Position numbers and translations under genes: made by a program. A stretch of 64,000 bases of DNA from Pseudomonas asuensis. Lineage in GTDB: Bacteria; Pseudomonadota; Gammaproteobacteria; Pseudomonadales; Pseudomonadaceae. The DNA is taken from positions 95,082 to 159,081 of the forward strand of contig NZ_BMNW01000007.1 of assembly GCF_014646755.1 (NCBI RefSeq), in the 5' to 3' direction. The notes beneath the pieces are model-generated. The model was given only the letters and a program-made list of their open reading frames with translations. It did not search any database and was not told where the DNA came from. Below are positions 38,409-45,834 of the stretch, piece by piece. Positions within the stretch are counted from its first letter, which is position 1. Every line of letters starts with the position of its first letter.

Positions 38409-38423
38409 TACCTCATCCTGACA
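38409..38423 (+). repeat. Outlying iteron-like site 1
   Basis: TACCTCATCCTGACA, identical to the minus-strand copies downstream of trfA at 44720 and 44771, but about 6.3 kb away on the far side of parAB. Confidence 0.6.
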
Positions 38424-38585
38424 TTGATCGATTGAACGGTTTTATCGGCATATACAGTCGATCCCCAAACAGCCTGTTTTTCCACCGGCTGACCGCAGCC
38501 CACGTCTTTCCTGTCTTTGAGGAAGAAACCCGTTTACGACTCATTCTTATCAAATACATGAAGCAGGCTATTTCCGCCTTGGTAA

Positions 38586-38600
38586 TACCTCATACTGACA
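38586..38600 (+). repeat. Outlying iteron-like site 2
   Basis: TACCTCATACTGACA fits the origin iteron consensus TAC(C/G)TCAnnnTGAC(A/G). A partial inverted copy (TGAGGTATA) follows at 38611-38619. Confidence 0.55.
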
Positions 38601-38957
38601 GTATTGAGGGTGAGGTATATGGGCAAATGCCTTGCTTCGCTCCTTAAAGGCCAAGCAACCTGCTCCCTTTGAATATGAGGCTTTGGCCCAGCAGAAATAA
38701 GGCAATCACGGACGTTACAACTATCTCCCAGAGAGACCACCGCTGTACCTTTCCAGATAAGCAGAGGTAGATACGCCATCTTTACAATAAATGTGTCGCT
38801 CCGGAGACCTTACACCCCTCTAAAACGCTGCCAGCGCTAGTGAGATGTCACCATGGGTTCATACTCTTTTCGAGCGGTCTCTTAACAGGATGCTGAGCCA
38901 GCACTGCAACAGAGGAATACTCAGAACAACCGTTTTGATCATTAATGAGGTTGTGTC

Positions 38958-39716
38958 ATGCCTTACCCACTTTTTGATGCTCACTGCCACATCATAGACT
39001 CTCGGTTTCCTCTTGAATCCAATCATGGATACACCCCTCCTCCGTATACAGCCGAGCATTACCAAATGGATGCCAGTGCGCTGGGCATTACAGGAGGAGC
39101 AGTCGTCTCAGGCTCTTTTCAGGGCTTCGACCAAACCTACTTGATCTCTGCTTTGGATACGCTTGGTCCCCACTATGTGGGAGTCACCCAGCTTCCTGAA
39201 ACAGTAGGGGACGATACAATTCTGTCGCTAGAACAAGCAGGCGTCAGAGCAATACGCTTCAATGCACGGAGAGGAGGTTCTGCAGGACTAAATGAGCTGG
39301 AGCGTTTTTCTCGGCGTATCCATGAGCTGGCAGGCTGGCATGTTGAGCTTTATATCGACTCACGAGCGCTGGCAGATTTGATGCCACGTCTAAAACACGT
39401 TCCTAAATTGGTTATTGACCATCTCGGCCTTTCCACTCAAGGCTTACCTTCTTTACTTTCGCTAGTCGAAAGAGGCGCATGGGTTAAAGCAACTGGGTTT
39501 AGCCGAGGTGATCTAGACATTGCGCGAACATTAAAAGCCATCAGTGCAATAAATCCTGATGCACTTTTGTTCGGTACAGACCTTCCGTCTACGCGAGCGC
39601 CACGCCCCTTTAACCGTTGCGACATTAGGCTCATCCAGGAAGCTCTAGAGGAGTCACTGATGCGCAAGGTTTTTTACGAGAACGCTATCCAGCTGTATCG
39701 ACCCAAGACGCACTAA
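38958..39716 (+). CDS. Amidohydrolase-2 family (PDC hydrolase-like) enzyme
   Basis: A 252-residue TIM-barrel metal-dependent hydrolase. The N-terminal FDAHCHIID supplies the HxH metal ligands; LVIDHLGLS, LFGTDLPSTR and the closing ENAIQLYRP are typical of the amidohydrolase-2 family, which includes 2-pyrone-4,6-dicarboxylate hydrolases. The length is about that of the family. The substrate cannot be deduced, as no aromatic catabolism genes are adjacent. It converges with oxyR; a hairpin (39724-39748) lies between. Confidence 0.85.
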   Translation: MPYPLFDAHCHIIDSRFPLESNHGYTPPPYTAEHYQMDASALGITGGAVVSGSFQGFDQTYLISALDTLGPHYVGVTQLPETVGDDTILSLEQAGVRAIRFNARRGGSAGLNELERFSRRIHELAGWHVELYIDSRALADLMPRLKHVPKLVIDHLGLSTQGLPSLLSLVERGAWVKATGFSRGDLDIARTLKAISAINPDALLFGTDLPSTRAPRPFNRCDIRLIQEALEESLMRKVFYENAIQLYRPKTH

Positions 39717-39723
39717 AATAGCT

Positions 39724-39748
39724 GTAGCCTGTACGGGTAACAGGCTAC
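39724..39748. terminator. Hairpin between the amidohydrolase and oxyR
   Basis: Perfect 9-base stem GTAGCCTGT/ACAGGCTAC (39724-39732 and 39740-39748) with a 7-base loop between two convergent genes. No T tract. Confidence 0.5.
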
Positions 39749-39762
39749 GCGGCAACGCCTCG

Positions 39763-40671
39763 TTAATCTCGGTTGACCGAGCAAAGCCGAATTGAGTCGG
39801 CAAGAACGTCAATCGCCTGGGGACGCGGAAAACTTGCACGCCATGCAATGGCAATTGTTCGAAACGGTGCGGGTGAAGTGAATGGACGAATTTCTATTAG
39901 CCCTGACGCGTAGTGGTGGCTTTCCAATGCAGAAAGCGGAAGCACCGAAACCCCCAACCCTGAAGCAACCATATGACGAATCGTTTCAAGGGAAGAGGAC
40001 TCAACCTGGGTATGCTTGGACTCAACGCCTGGCTTTTTAATTGTCGGACAAGCCTCCAAGACCTGATCACGAAAACAATGCCCCTCCCCTAGTAGTAACA
40101 GACTCATCTCATCCAACTTTGCATTTTCGATGCTCTTGAGGTCTGCCCAAGGATGCTTAGCCGGCATCATTACATAGAACGGCTCATCGTATAGCGGCTT
40201 GGTCAGTACGTCTGCCTCACTAAAAGGCAGCGCAACAATAATGGCATCCAGCTCGCCTGTTCTTAGCTTGTCACGTAAAACAGGGGTGAAGTTCTCCTCT
40301 ATATAAAGAGGCATTTCAGGAGCGACACGATTTAACTGTGGGATTAAATGGGGGTAAAGATAAGGGCCTACCGTATAAATTGCGCCAACCTTAAGTGGCG
40401 CACTCAACTGATTTTTACCCGCCTTGGCAAGATCACGAATGCCTTGCGCCTGCTCTAGAACTTTTTGCGCCTGAACAACGATATTTTCACCAGTAGGCGT
40501 CAGGCGCACATTGGTCTTACTACGTTCAAAAATCAAAATGCCTAGTTCGTCTTCAAGCTTCTTGACGCCCACCGACAACGTTGGCTGGCTAACGTGACAG
40601 CGTTCCGCGGCACGACCAAAATGTTGTTCTTGAGCAAGCGTTACGATATAGCGCAGTTCTGTCAGAGTCAT
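39763..40671 (-). CDS. oxyR: Peroxide-sensing LysR regulator OxyR
   Basis: A 302-residue LysR-type regulator. The N-terminal winged helix (LRYIVTLAQEQHFGRAAERC) and an effector domain with GEGHCFRDQVLEAC place the redox pair at Cys199 and Cys208, the same numbering as E. coli OxyR. Oxidation by H2O2 forms the disulfide and activates catalase and peroxidase genes. The sequence is closely like pseudomonad OxyR. No katB, ahpC or recG neighbour is present, which is unusual for a chromosomal oxyR and suggests a relocated or second copy. Confidence 0.95.
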   Translation of the reverse strand: MTLTELRYIVTLAQEQHFGRAAERCHVSQPTLSVGVKKLEDELGILIFERSKTNVRLTPTGENIVVQAQKVLEQAQGIRDLAKAGKNQLSAPLKVGAIYTVGPYLYPHLIPQLNRVAPEMPLYIEENFTPVLRDKLRTGELDAIIVALPFSEADVLTKPLYDEPFYVMMPAKHPWADLKSIENAKLDEMSLLLLGEGHCFRDQVLEACPTIKKPGVESKHTQVESSSLETIRHMVASGLGVSVLPLSALESHHYASGLIEIRPFTSPAPFRTIAIAWRASFPRPQAIDVLADSIRLCSVNRD

Positions 40672-40914
40672 TTGAGTCTATTCACTCACACAGTTAAGTT
40701 TGTTGAATCATTTATCGGCCGACTGGCAGATTTCTTTTGCATTACACATGGCATAGCGTCCTTTGCGATAAGGGTTACACCATGCCTTTGCGCCGAAGAT
40801 ATTTACTTCCCTTTGCAAATGATCTTTGCCGTGTTTATGTTTTGAATCTGCCAGGAACTTAACCTAAGTGAAAGTGTCTAGTGGTTCTCACATATCACAA
40901 GGACGGTAGGCGAT

Positions 40915-41241
40915 ATGGTGGTGCCTCATCACGAACAGGCTCAGGACATGATCCGCGCAGGATTAGCGCCCCTAACTTGTCATTTCACGCCCAAAACAGC
41001 GCTAGGGTTTATGACCTTTACAGCATCCGATAAATCGGGTCGCATAGTTTACAGGTCAGAACGCCTTGTCCCTTTGTTTTATGCCAATCGCCGCGCCCTT
41101 CGTCTCTACTTATGTAAAGTCCGAAGAGAGCTTATCAACAAGGGATTTTCCTTAAGCGCCTGGGATGACAATATGTCTTTACAGGATTTAGGGAATTGGT
41201 CTGAACGACTAAACTCTACACGTAATAATCGCACCCGCTAG
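40915..41241 (+). CDS. Hypothetical protein, 108 residues
   Basis: A soluble, basic protein (opens MVVPHHEQAQDMIRAGL; middle IVYRSERLVPLFYANRRALRLYL). GGTAGG precedes the ATG at a suitable distance and a strong terminator follows at 41289, so it looks like a self-contained gene. No domain was recognised. It sits just upstream of the partition locus and may be a plasmid-specific gene. The preceding gap to oxyR (40672-40914) holds only promoters. Confidence 0.65.
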   Translation: MVVPHHEQAQDMIRAGLAPLTCHFTPKTALGFMTFTASDKSGRIVYRSERLVPLFYANRRALRLYLCKVRRELINKGFSLSAWDDNMSLQDLGNWSERLNSTRNNRTR

Positions 41242-41288
41242 GACAAGCCAAGCGCAAGCTTGAGGTATAGACAACTTCGTCTTTGCAT

Positions 41289-41316
41289 AAAAAACGCCCT
41301 CATGGGCGTTTTTTTG
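41289..41316 (+). terminator. Strong intrinsic terminator
   Basis: AAAAACGCCC-TCAT-GGGCGTTTTTTT: a 9-10 base stem followed by seven T residues, about 50 bases after the 108-residue gene. It insulates the partition region. Confidence 0.85.
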
Positions 41317-41563
41317 TAGCCGTATATTTTACAGGTGCAAGTCATCAGGTGACTCTTATCCTTATTCGATGCTGGCTTTACTGCCTATTACTAATCCCTC
41401 TGCAAACCTGTCTCCTCAGGTTATAAGGCACGGCTATCAACTGTCGTAGTGGGAAGTTGAAAGCTGTCAGTTTCTAACAAACCGTAGATCAAATAGAGAA
41501 GACGGATAGAGCTATGCCCCACTCCTTCTATTTTCCTGCTTAATCGTTTATCTCATTAATAAG

Positions 41564-41580
41564 TTTCCCTACTAGGGACT
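41564..41580. promoter_or_regulatory. Partition-region palindrome, copy 1
   Basis: This is a 17-base match to AGTCCCTACTAGGGACT with two mismatches in the left arm. It is 308 bases upstream of parA and belongs to a family of three. Confidence 0.65.
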
Positions 41581-41713
41581 TTCACTTACTGATAACTCAT
41601 CAGCCTACTACTCGCCTCTCTTACAAATCTGTTTGCAGCAAAGAGTTGAAGCTAGCGCTGCTCTTTAGTCAGTAATTTAACAACTTCTTTAGCATTACCG
41701 GATAAATATAAAT

Positions 41714-41730
41714 AGTCCCTACTAGGGACT
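41714..41730. promoter_or_regulatory. Partition-region palindrome, copy 2 (perfect)
   Basis: AGTCCCTACTAGGGACT: two perfect 8-base arms around a central C. It is the best copy, 158 bases before parA. It is a candidate parS centromere or ParA/ParB operator. It differs from the chromosomal parS consensus TGTTTCACGTGAAACA. Confidence 0.7.
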
Positions 41731-41762
41731 CGAATAATAGGCGTGCTAGTTGTGCTCAGGAG

Positions 41763-41779
41763 ATTCCCTACTAGGGACT
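41763..41779. promoter_or_regulatory. Partition-region palindrome, copy 3
   Basis: ATTCCCTACTAGGGACT: a full right arm with one internal left-arm mismatch. It lies 49 bases from copy 2 and 109 bases before parA, close to where its promoter should be. Confidence 0.65.
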
Positions 41780-41887
41780 ATTAGCTAGGCCTAGAAATGA
41801 GCAAACACCTAAACAAATAAGCATTAAAAATAGGTGCTTGTCTGTTACGATAACGATAATACATAGCCTCAACGAAGAGGATGGAAA

Positions 41888-42700
41888 ATGGCCCGGAGCG
41901 GATCGGCTGTGCAGAAAGAAGAAAAGAAGACGGTTGTGATTGCTATCGCTAATCACAAAGGGGGAGTAGGAAAGACAACGACCTGTATTAACCTAGCAGA
42001 TAACTTGGCCCAAATGGGCAAACTGGTCTGTGTAGTTGATATGGATCCTCAGGCTAACGCCAGTCAGCATATTGGCATGTCTCACCCTGCAGAGATAAAT
42101 TATACAACTGCCGAGCTACTGACGAATCCTGAGCTGCCACTGACTTATTTCGTGCATGACGAAACCCGAATAGATGGCGTAGCACTCATCTACGGAAGCA
42201 TGGCATTGGATAATGCTGACGATGCGTTACGCATGGAACCGCGCCCTAATGAAGTCTTGCGGGATCGCCTTCAACCTCTACTAGGTAAGGCTGATTACAT
42301 TATTATAGATTGCCCACCGAGCCTCAGACTGCTCACATCAAATGCGCTAGCAGCAGCCACGCACTTATTGATTCCTGTCGAATCAGGATCACCTTATGGT
42401 CTATACGGCTTAGCCGACTTGACCAAGCGCGTTCAGCAAATCACGCGTATAAATCCAACATTGATAAATCTAGGTGCACTGCTAATTCGCCATGATGATC
42501 GCCAACTGGTTTGTCAAAACATCGAGCAAAAAGCGATGGGACTATTTGGAAAGCTTGTCCCTGTAAAAATAGGCACGACAACCAAGATCAATCAGTCATC
42601 CACCGTTCAAACCTCTTTGCGAATGTTTGACTCGACGAACAAAGTGGCCAAGCAATACAAAGAATTGGCCAAATACATCGATAACGAGACTGCAGCCTAA
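41888..42700 (+). CDS. parA: Plasmid partition ATPase ParA
   Basis: A 270-residue ParA/Soj-type ATPase with a deviant Walker A motif at 24-30 (NHKGGVGKTTTCINLA), Walker A' VVDMDPQANAS and Walker B IIIDCPPSL. There is no N-terminal DNA-binding extension of the P1/F type, so operon control probably depends on ParB or another protein. It drives segregation together with the ParB encoded 9 bases downstream. AAGAGGA precedes the ATG. Three palindromes lie upstream. Confidence 0.95.
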   Translation: MARSGSAVQKEEKKTVVIAIANHKGGVGKTTTCINLADNLAQMGKLVCVVDMDPQANASQHIGMSHPAEINYTTAELLTNPELPLTYFVHDETRIDGVALIYGSMALDNADDALRMEPRPNEVLRDRLQPLLGKADYIIIDCPPSLRLLTSNALAAATHLLIPVESGSPYGLYGLADLTKRVQQITRINPTLINLGALLIRHDDRQLVCQNIEQKAMGLFGKLVPVKIGTTTKINQSSTVQTSLRMFDSTNKVAKQYKELAKYIDNETAA

Positions 42701-42709
42701 GAGCACGAT

Positions 42710-43660
42710 ATGGAAAAGAAATCGACTTCTTCACAAAACGCACCTAAGCAAAAGCTGGGCTCTATCCTTGCTCAAGGCTTGGTCAGCCAGATATCTCGTC
42801 ATTCGGCTGTCCAACAGGTGGAGGATTTGAAATCCCACCGGGTGCCTCGCTCAATTCCTGTAGATCTGGTTGATGCAAACCCCTATCAACCACGCTTAGT
42901 CTTTGATGAGGAGTATATTGAAGAGCTTGCGTTCTCGATCGAAGAGGAGGGACTGTTAAGCCCAATCAATGTGCGCATTGCTGGCGAGCGTTATGAGCTG
43001 ATTGCAGGTGAGTGCCGACTACGTGCTCACAAAAAGCTCGGCAAGAAATATATTGATGCACTAGTAGAAGTTGTCGATGATTTCGAAAGTGCACTGCGCA
43101 GCCTCTTTGAGAATATACATCGTAAAGACCTATCCGACTTTGAGAAATACCATGCTATTACTCGAATGCGTACGTCTTTCACCCAGGTGAACGATCTACA
43201 ACGAAAGCTCGATATCAGCAAATCACAGCTTTATCGCATTATGGCCTTTGGTGCCCTTCCAGACTCCAGCCTCAATATGTTGAAGGCGAATCCTAAAATG
43301 CTCGGTGCTAACGCAGTCGATGCATTAAAGCCTGTTATCAAAGAAGTTCAGGCGGCAGGCTTGGACTATGAGTCTGCGTTGAACAAGGCATTGAGAGACC
43401 TTGCCAATGGAAAACTGGCACAAGCTGGATTGGCCAAGCGTATTCGTGAAGACCTACTGGCTAGATCGACCGCCACGCCTAAAGCTCCGGCACCGAGCGA
43501 AGACATTGTTATCGGGGAGAAAAAGGTTGCTCGTGTTTCAACCAAAAAGGACAGGGTTATCTTTGAATTGGATCGTAAAACATTTAGCGATGCCCAATTA
43601 AGCGAACTGAGAGCTCTGATCAGTAATCTGGCTGAACAGGGAGCAGACCCCAGTGAATGA
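42710..43660 (+). CDS. parB: Partition protein ParB
   Basis: A 316-residue ParB: a basic leader (~1-45), a ParB N-domain with NPYQPR (~62), the CTP-binding signatures AGECRLRAHKKLG and ENIHRKDLS, a helix-turn-helix region (~150-200, LDISKSQLYRIMAF), a linker and a C-terminal dimerisation tail. It binds the centromere and loads ParA. The probable centromere is the AGTCCCTACTAGGGACT palindrome set. The last 8 bases overlap the start of the trfA-like gene, tying partition and replication genes in one transcript. Confidence 0.93.
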   Translation: MEKKSTSSQNAPKQKLGSILAQGLVSQISRHSAVQQVEDLKSHRVPRSIPVDLVDANPYQPRLVFDEEYIEELAFSIEEEGLLSPINVRIAGERYELIAGECRLRAHKKLGKKYIDALVEVVDDFESALRSLFENIHRKDLSDFEKYHAITRMRTSFTQVNDLQRKLDISKSQLYRIMAFGALPDSSLNMLKANPKMLGANAVDALKPVIKEVQAAGLDYESALNKALRDLANGKLAQAGLAKRIREDLLARSTATPKAPAPSEDIVIGEKKVARVSTKKDRVIFELDRKTFSDAQLSELRALISNLAEQGADPSE

Positions 43661-44543
43661 TGATAAAGAACAGCCTGCTCCAGAGAAAGCAGAGCGGAAG
43701 GGTAGGGCACCCCGTGAAACAGCGCTTACCCGGATACAACAACGGGCTGAAAAGGTAATTGAAGAGAAGGTAAATCAGCTACCACTTTGGGCAGATGATC
43801 TTCGTAGCGCGCCGAATGAAATGCTGCGTAGTGCCTTGTTCACTGTAGGCAATCGAAACCAAGCCAGAGAGTTCATTAATGGCCGTGAACTACATTGCTA
43901 CGGCAATGCACGAATTTACTATACCGGCCAGGAGCTTCGCCAAGAAGACGACATGGATGTCTGGCTCCAGGTTGTGCATATGGCCCGCACAGAAAAGTTA
44001 GGCAATCGCGTAAGCTTTCGTCCTTCAGAAATGAAGAAGGAATTACGTTGGCCAAGAGGCAAGGACTACACACAAAAATTATTAAACGTGCTGGAGCGTC
44101 TTAAAGCGACGTCTGTACGTATTGAATCGACCCGACTCGGTAAGGGTGTTGGTGTTTCTCTATTACGGCGCTTTGAGTACACAACGGAAGAAGGCGATCT
44201 TAGTGACACTTGGCATGTTGAGATTGAGCCTGAAATGGCCATTCTTTTTGCAGCTGATGTCTATACAACGCGTCTGGATTGGCAGTCACGCTTGGAATTA
44301 CGGCCTTTGGCAAAGTGGCTGCATGGTTTCTATGGTACCCACCGTGAGCCGTATGGCATTAAGGTAGAGACTATTAGAGAGTCATGCGGATCTAAAGCCA
44401 AAACAGAGGCAAAATTCAAGCAAATGCTACGTGATGCGTTGGATGAGCTTAAGAATATTGATTTTCTCAAGGAATGGGATATAGGTAAGGACAATATTGT
44501 TAGGGTGGTTCGAAACAATAGACCATTACTCAAAGGCGAATAG
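43653..44543 (+). CDS. trfA: TrfA-family plasmid replication initiator
   Basis: A 296-residue TrfA-type initiator. The C-terminal winged-helix region carries EMAILFAADVYT, HREPYGIKVETIRESCGS and LRDALDELK, matching the pattern of RK2 TrfA (HREPYPLKLETFRLMCGS). The N-terminal ~40 residues are charged and variable. It would bind iterons and recruit DnaA and helicase. A GTG start overlaps the end of parB by 8 bases, with AGGGA upstream. It is followed by a strong terminator and then by iterons. The assignment is strong; the broad host range of RK2 should not be assumed. Confidence 0.93.
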   Translation: MNDDKEQPAPEKAERKGRAPRETALTRIQQRAEKVIEEKVNQLPLWADDLRSAPNEMLRSALFTVGNRNQAREFINGRELHCYGNARIYYTGQELRQEDDMDVWLQVVHMARTEKLGNRVSFRPSEMKKELRWPRGKDYTQKLLNVLERLKATSVRIESTRLGKGVGVSLLRRFEYTTEEGDLSDTWHVEIEPEMAILFAADVYTTRLDWQSRLELRPLAKWLHGFYGTHREPYGIKVETIRESCGSKAKTEAKFKQMLRDALDELKNIDFLKEWDIGKDNIVRVVRNNRPLLKGE

Positions 44544-44554
44544 TTTCTAAAACT

Positions 44555-44583
44555 AAAAAACGGAGCATTAGGCTCCGTTTTTT
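44555..44583 (+). terminator. Intrinsic terminator of the parAB-trfA operon
   Basis: AAAAAACGGAGC and GCTCCGTTTTTT pair around a 5-base loop, starting 12 bases after the trfA stop; a run of T follows. Confidence 0.88.
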
Positions 44584-44719
44584 GTGTCAGCCCCGTTGAT
44601 AAACGGTCTGCAATTTAAATTTTGCCGCTGTGTTCAGTAAGCCTTATGAGGCCTAAGCCCTCACTAACCCGTTTTTAGTAGGCTCAGGAAGCTTTATAAG
44701 GCGCCAAAACGAGAGCAAA

Positions 44720-44785
44720 TGTCAGGATGAGGTAGTTTCTCAGCCTAATTTTAAGGTTTCGCTCGCTTAATGTCAGGATGAGGTA
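44720..44785 (-). repeat. Two minus-strand iterons downstream of trfA
   Basis: On the minus strand TACCTCATCCTGACA occurs at 44720-44734 and again at 44771-44785, with conserved flanks. They are 51 bases apart and oppositely oriented to the main arrays. Confidence 0.75.
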
Positions 44786-44916
44786 GTTTTTGAGAAAACT
44801 AAGCGTGAGGTTTGGTGAGTATTTACTGGAGCATGTAAGCGGTTTTTTTGAGAATTCTTGCTTTGGACTCTTCAATATTAAAAAAAATCCTTACAAATCA
44901 ATCACTTAACCAAATA

Positions 44917-44931
44917 TACCTCATTCTGACA
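44917..44931 (+). repeat. Single iteron
   Basis: TACCTCATTCTGACA on the plus strand, in AT-rich surroundings between the inverted pair and the main arrays. Confidence 0.7.
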
Positions 44932-45124
44932 TTCGCTTTAGGTAGGTTAAGGATCATAACAGGGGGTATTGCCCGATACGGAGAAGCAGAAAAAAAGCTT
45001 AAGAATTAGAGAGTTATCTCTATAAAAATGGGAAATAGGCCAGCCTATTCGCTGGAAAAGGGATTATTGAAAGCTTCATCTAAAATGATAAAACTCTTAA
45101 ATATCAGTAACTTACATAAAAATC

Positions 45125-45180
45125 TACGTCATCTTGACATTCCATACGTCAAGATGACGTATCAATACCTCATAATGACA
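45125..45180 (+). repeat. Iteron array 1 (three units)
   Basis: Units start at 45125, 45145 and 45166 (spacing 20 and 21): TACGTCATCTTGACA, TACGTCAAGATGACG and TACCTCATAATGACA. The middle unit is itself a near-palindrome, giving an overlapping minus-strand match at 45147-45161. Confidence 0.82.
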
Positions 45181-45253
45181 CCGTTACGCTAATCTAAAAA
45201 TATTGTTTAAAATCAATAACTTAAATAGGTATGGGTAATTTTTTAGCAGGCCA

Positions 45254-45331
45254 TACGTCAACATGACGTACAAATACGTCATGTTGACAGGCAAATACCT
45301 CATGTTGACGTATAAAAACGTCATGTTGACG
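45254..45331 (+). repeat. Iteron array 2 (four units at exact 21-base spacing)
   Basis: Units start at 45254, 45275, 45296 and 45317: TACGTCAACATGACG, TACGTCATGTTGACA, TACCTCATGTTGACG and AACGTCATGTTGACG. Twenty-one bases is two helical turns, placing all initiators on one face. The first unit also reads as a site on the minus strand. Confidence 0.87.
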
Positions 45332-45391
45332 TTATGCTGTTTGATAAAAAAACGTTATCTTTCAGTTACTTAGGACGGATATCCACACCCT

Positions 45392-45429
45392 ATAACCTTC
45401 TTTTAACCTTAAATAACCTTCTTTTAACC
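45392..45429 (+). repeat. Two 17-base AT-rich direct repeats
   Basis: ATAACCTTCTTTTAACC occurs at 45392-45408 and 45413-45429, again offset by 21 bases, like the unwinding-element repeats of iteron plasmids. Confidence 0.75.
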
Positions 45430-45544
45430 AGGCATAAGGATCTTTCTAGATCTTTTTAGAGAAAGGGCTATGTGCATAGCCTTCTACAACTGATTGAGTC
45501 GTAAGCAATGAGTGCTTAGTTTTTAGAGGTGAAGACCCTACTTA

Positions 45545-45559
45545 TACCTCAAGCTGACA
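45545..45559 (+). repeat. Downstream iteron
   Basis: TACCTCAAGCTGACA fits the consensus; among all copies it is closest to the inverse of the RK2 iteron core (CCTCAAGTGTCA). Confidence 0.65.
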
Positions 45560-45834
45560 GTGTTCCCTTAATCATCCACAACTTGCTTCGGATTAGGCCC
45601 TGGTGTTCAAAGCAGCATCGTTACAGTGCTTGTAAACGCTGCTAAGGAGATCCTGAATGGACATTTGCGTAGAAAACATTAAACACCTTAGCCGTGATGC
45701 TACTATTTTATAATACCACTACTTACATATGAATGCATCAATAATACTTCATATTAACTTAACTATAGGATTTATATACAGCAGACATAGATGATCTAAT
45801 TAGGATTTCTGTTAATATGAGGTAGATATGAGGA

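Larger units (their letters stand above)
38113..38957. other. Long spacer containing two outlying iteron-like sites
   Basis: An 845-base gap. A 71-codon plus-strand frame at 38432-38647 lacks a ribosome site and overlaps an iteron-like site, so it is not called. The notable content is two matches to the origin iteron, at 38409-38423 and 38586-38600, and a GTTGTAAC core on the minus strand at 38714-38721. Confidence 0.5.
45125..45580. other. Putative vegetative replication origin (oriV)
   Basis: Two iteron arrays are followed by an AT-rich stretch (45330-45480) with two 17-base direct repeats, and near-matches to the DnaA box on either side (ATATCCACA at 45379, TCATCCACA at 45572). A further iteron lies at 45545. 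The order iterons, AT-rich repeats, DnaA boxes next to a trfA-type gene is that of iteron-controlled plasmid origins. No functional evidence is available from sequence. Confidence 0.75.
44544..45834. other. AT-rich replication origin region without genes
   Basis: This 1.3 kb stretch has no credible coding frame and is the most AT-rich in the window. It contains the trfA terminator, about eleven iteron-like sites, two 17-base direct repeats, two near-matches to a DnaA box (45379-45387 and 45572-45580) and short TCTTTYTAGA repeats (45441-45460). Confidence 0.8.

Noticed and set aside
38432..38647. 71-codon plus-strand frame in the spacer before the amidohydrolase gene
   Set aside because: No ribosome site, and it overlaps an iteron-like site.
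45125..45331. CRISPR array
   Set aside because: Repeats are short (15 bases), spaced 5-6 bases apart and degenerate; this is an iteron array. No cas genes were seen.
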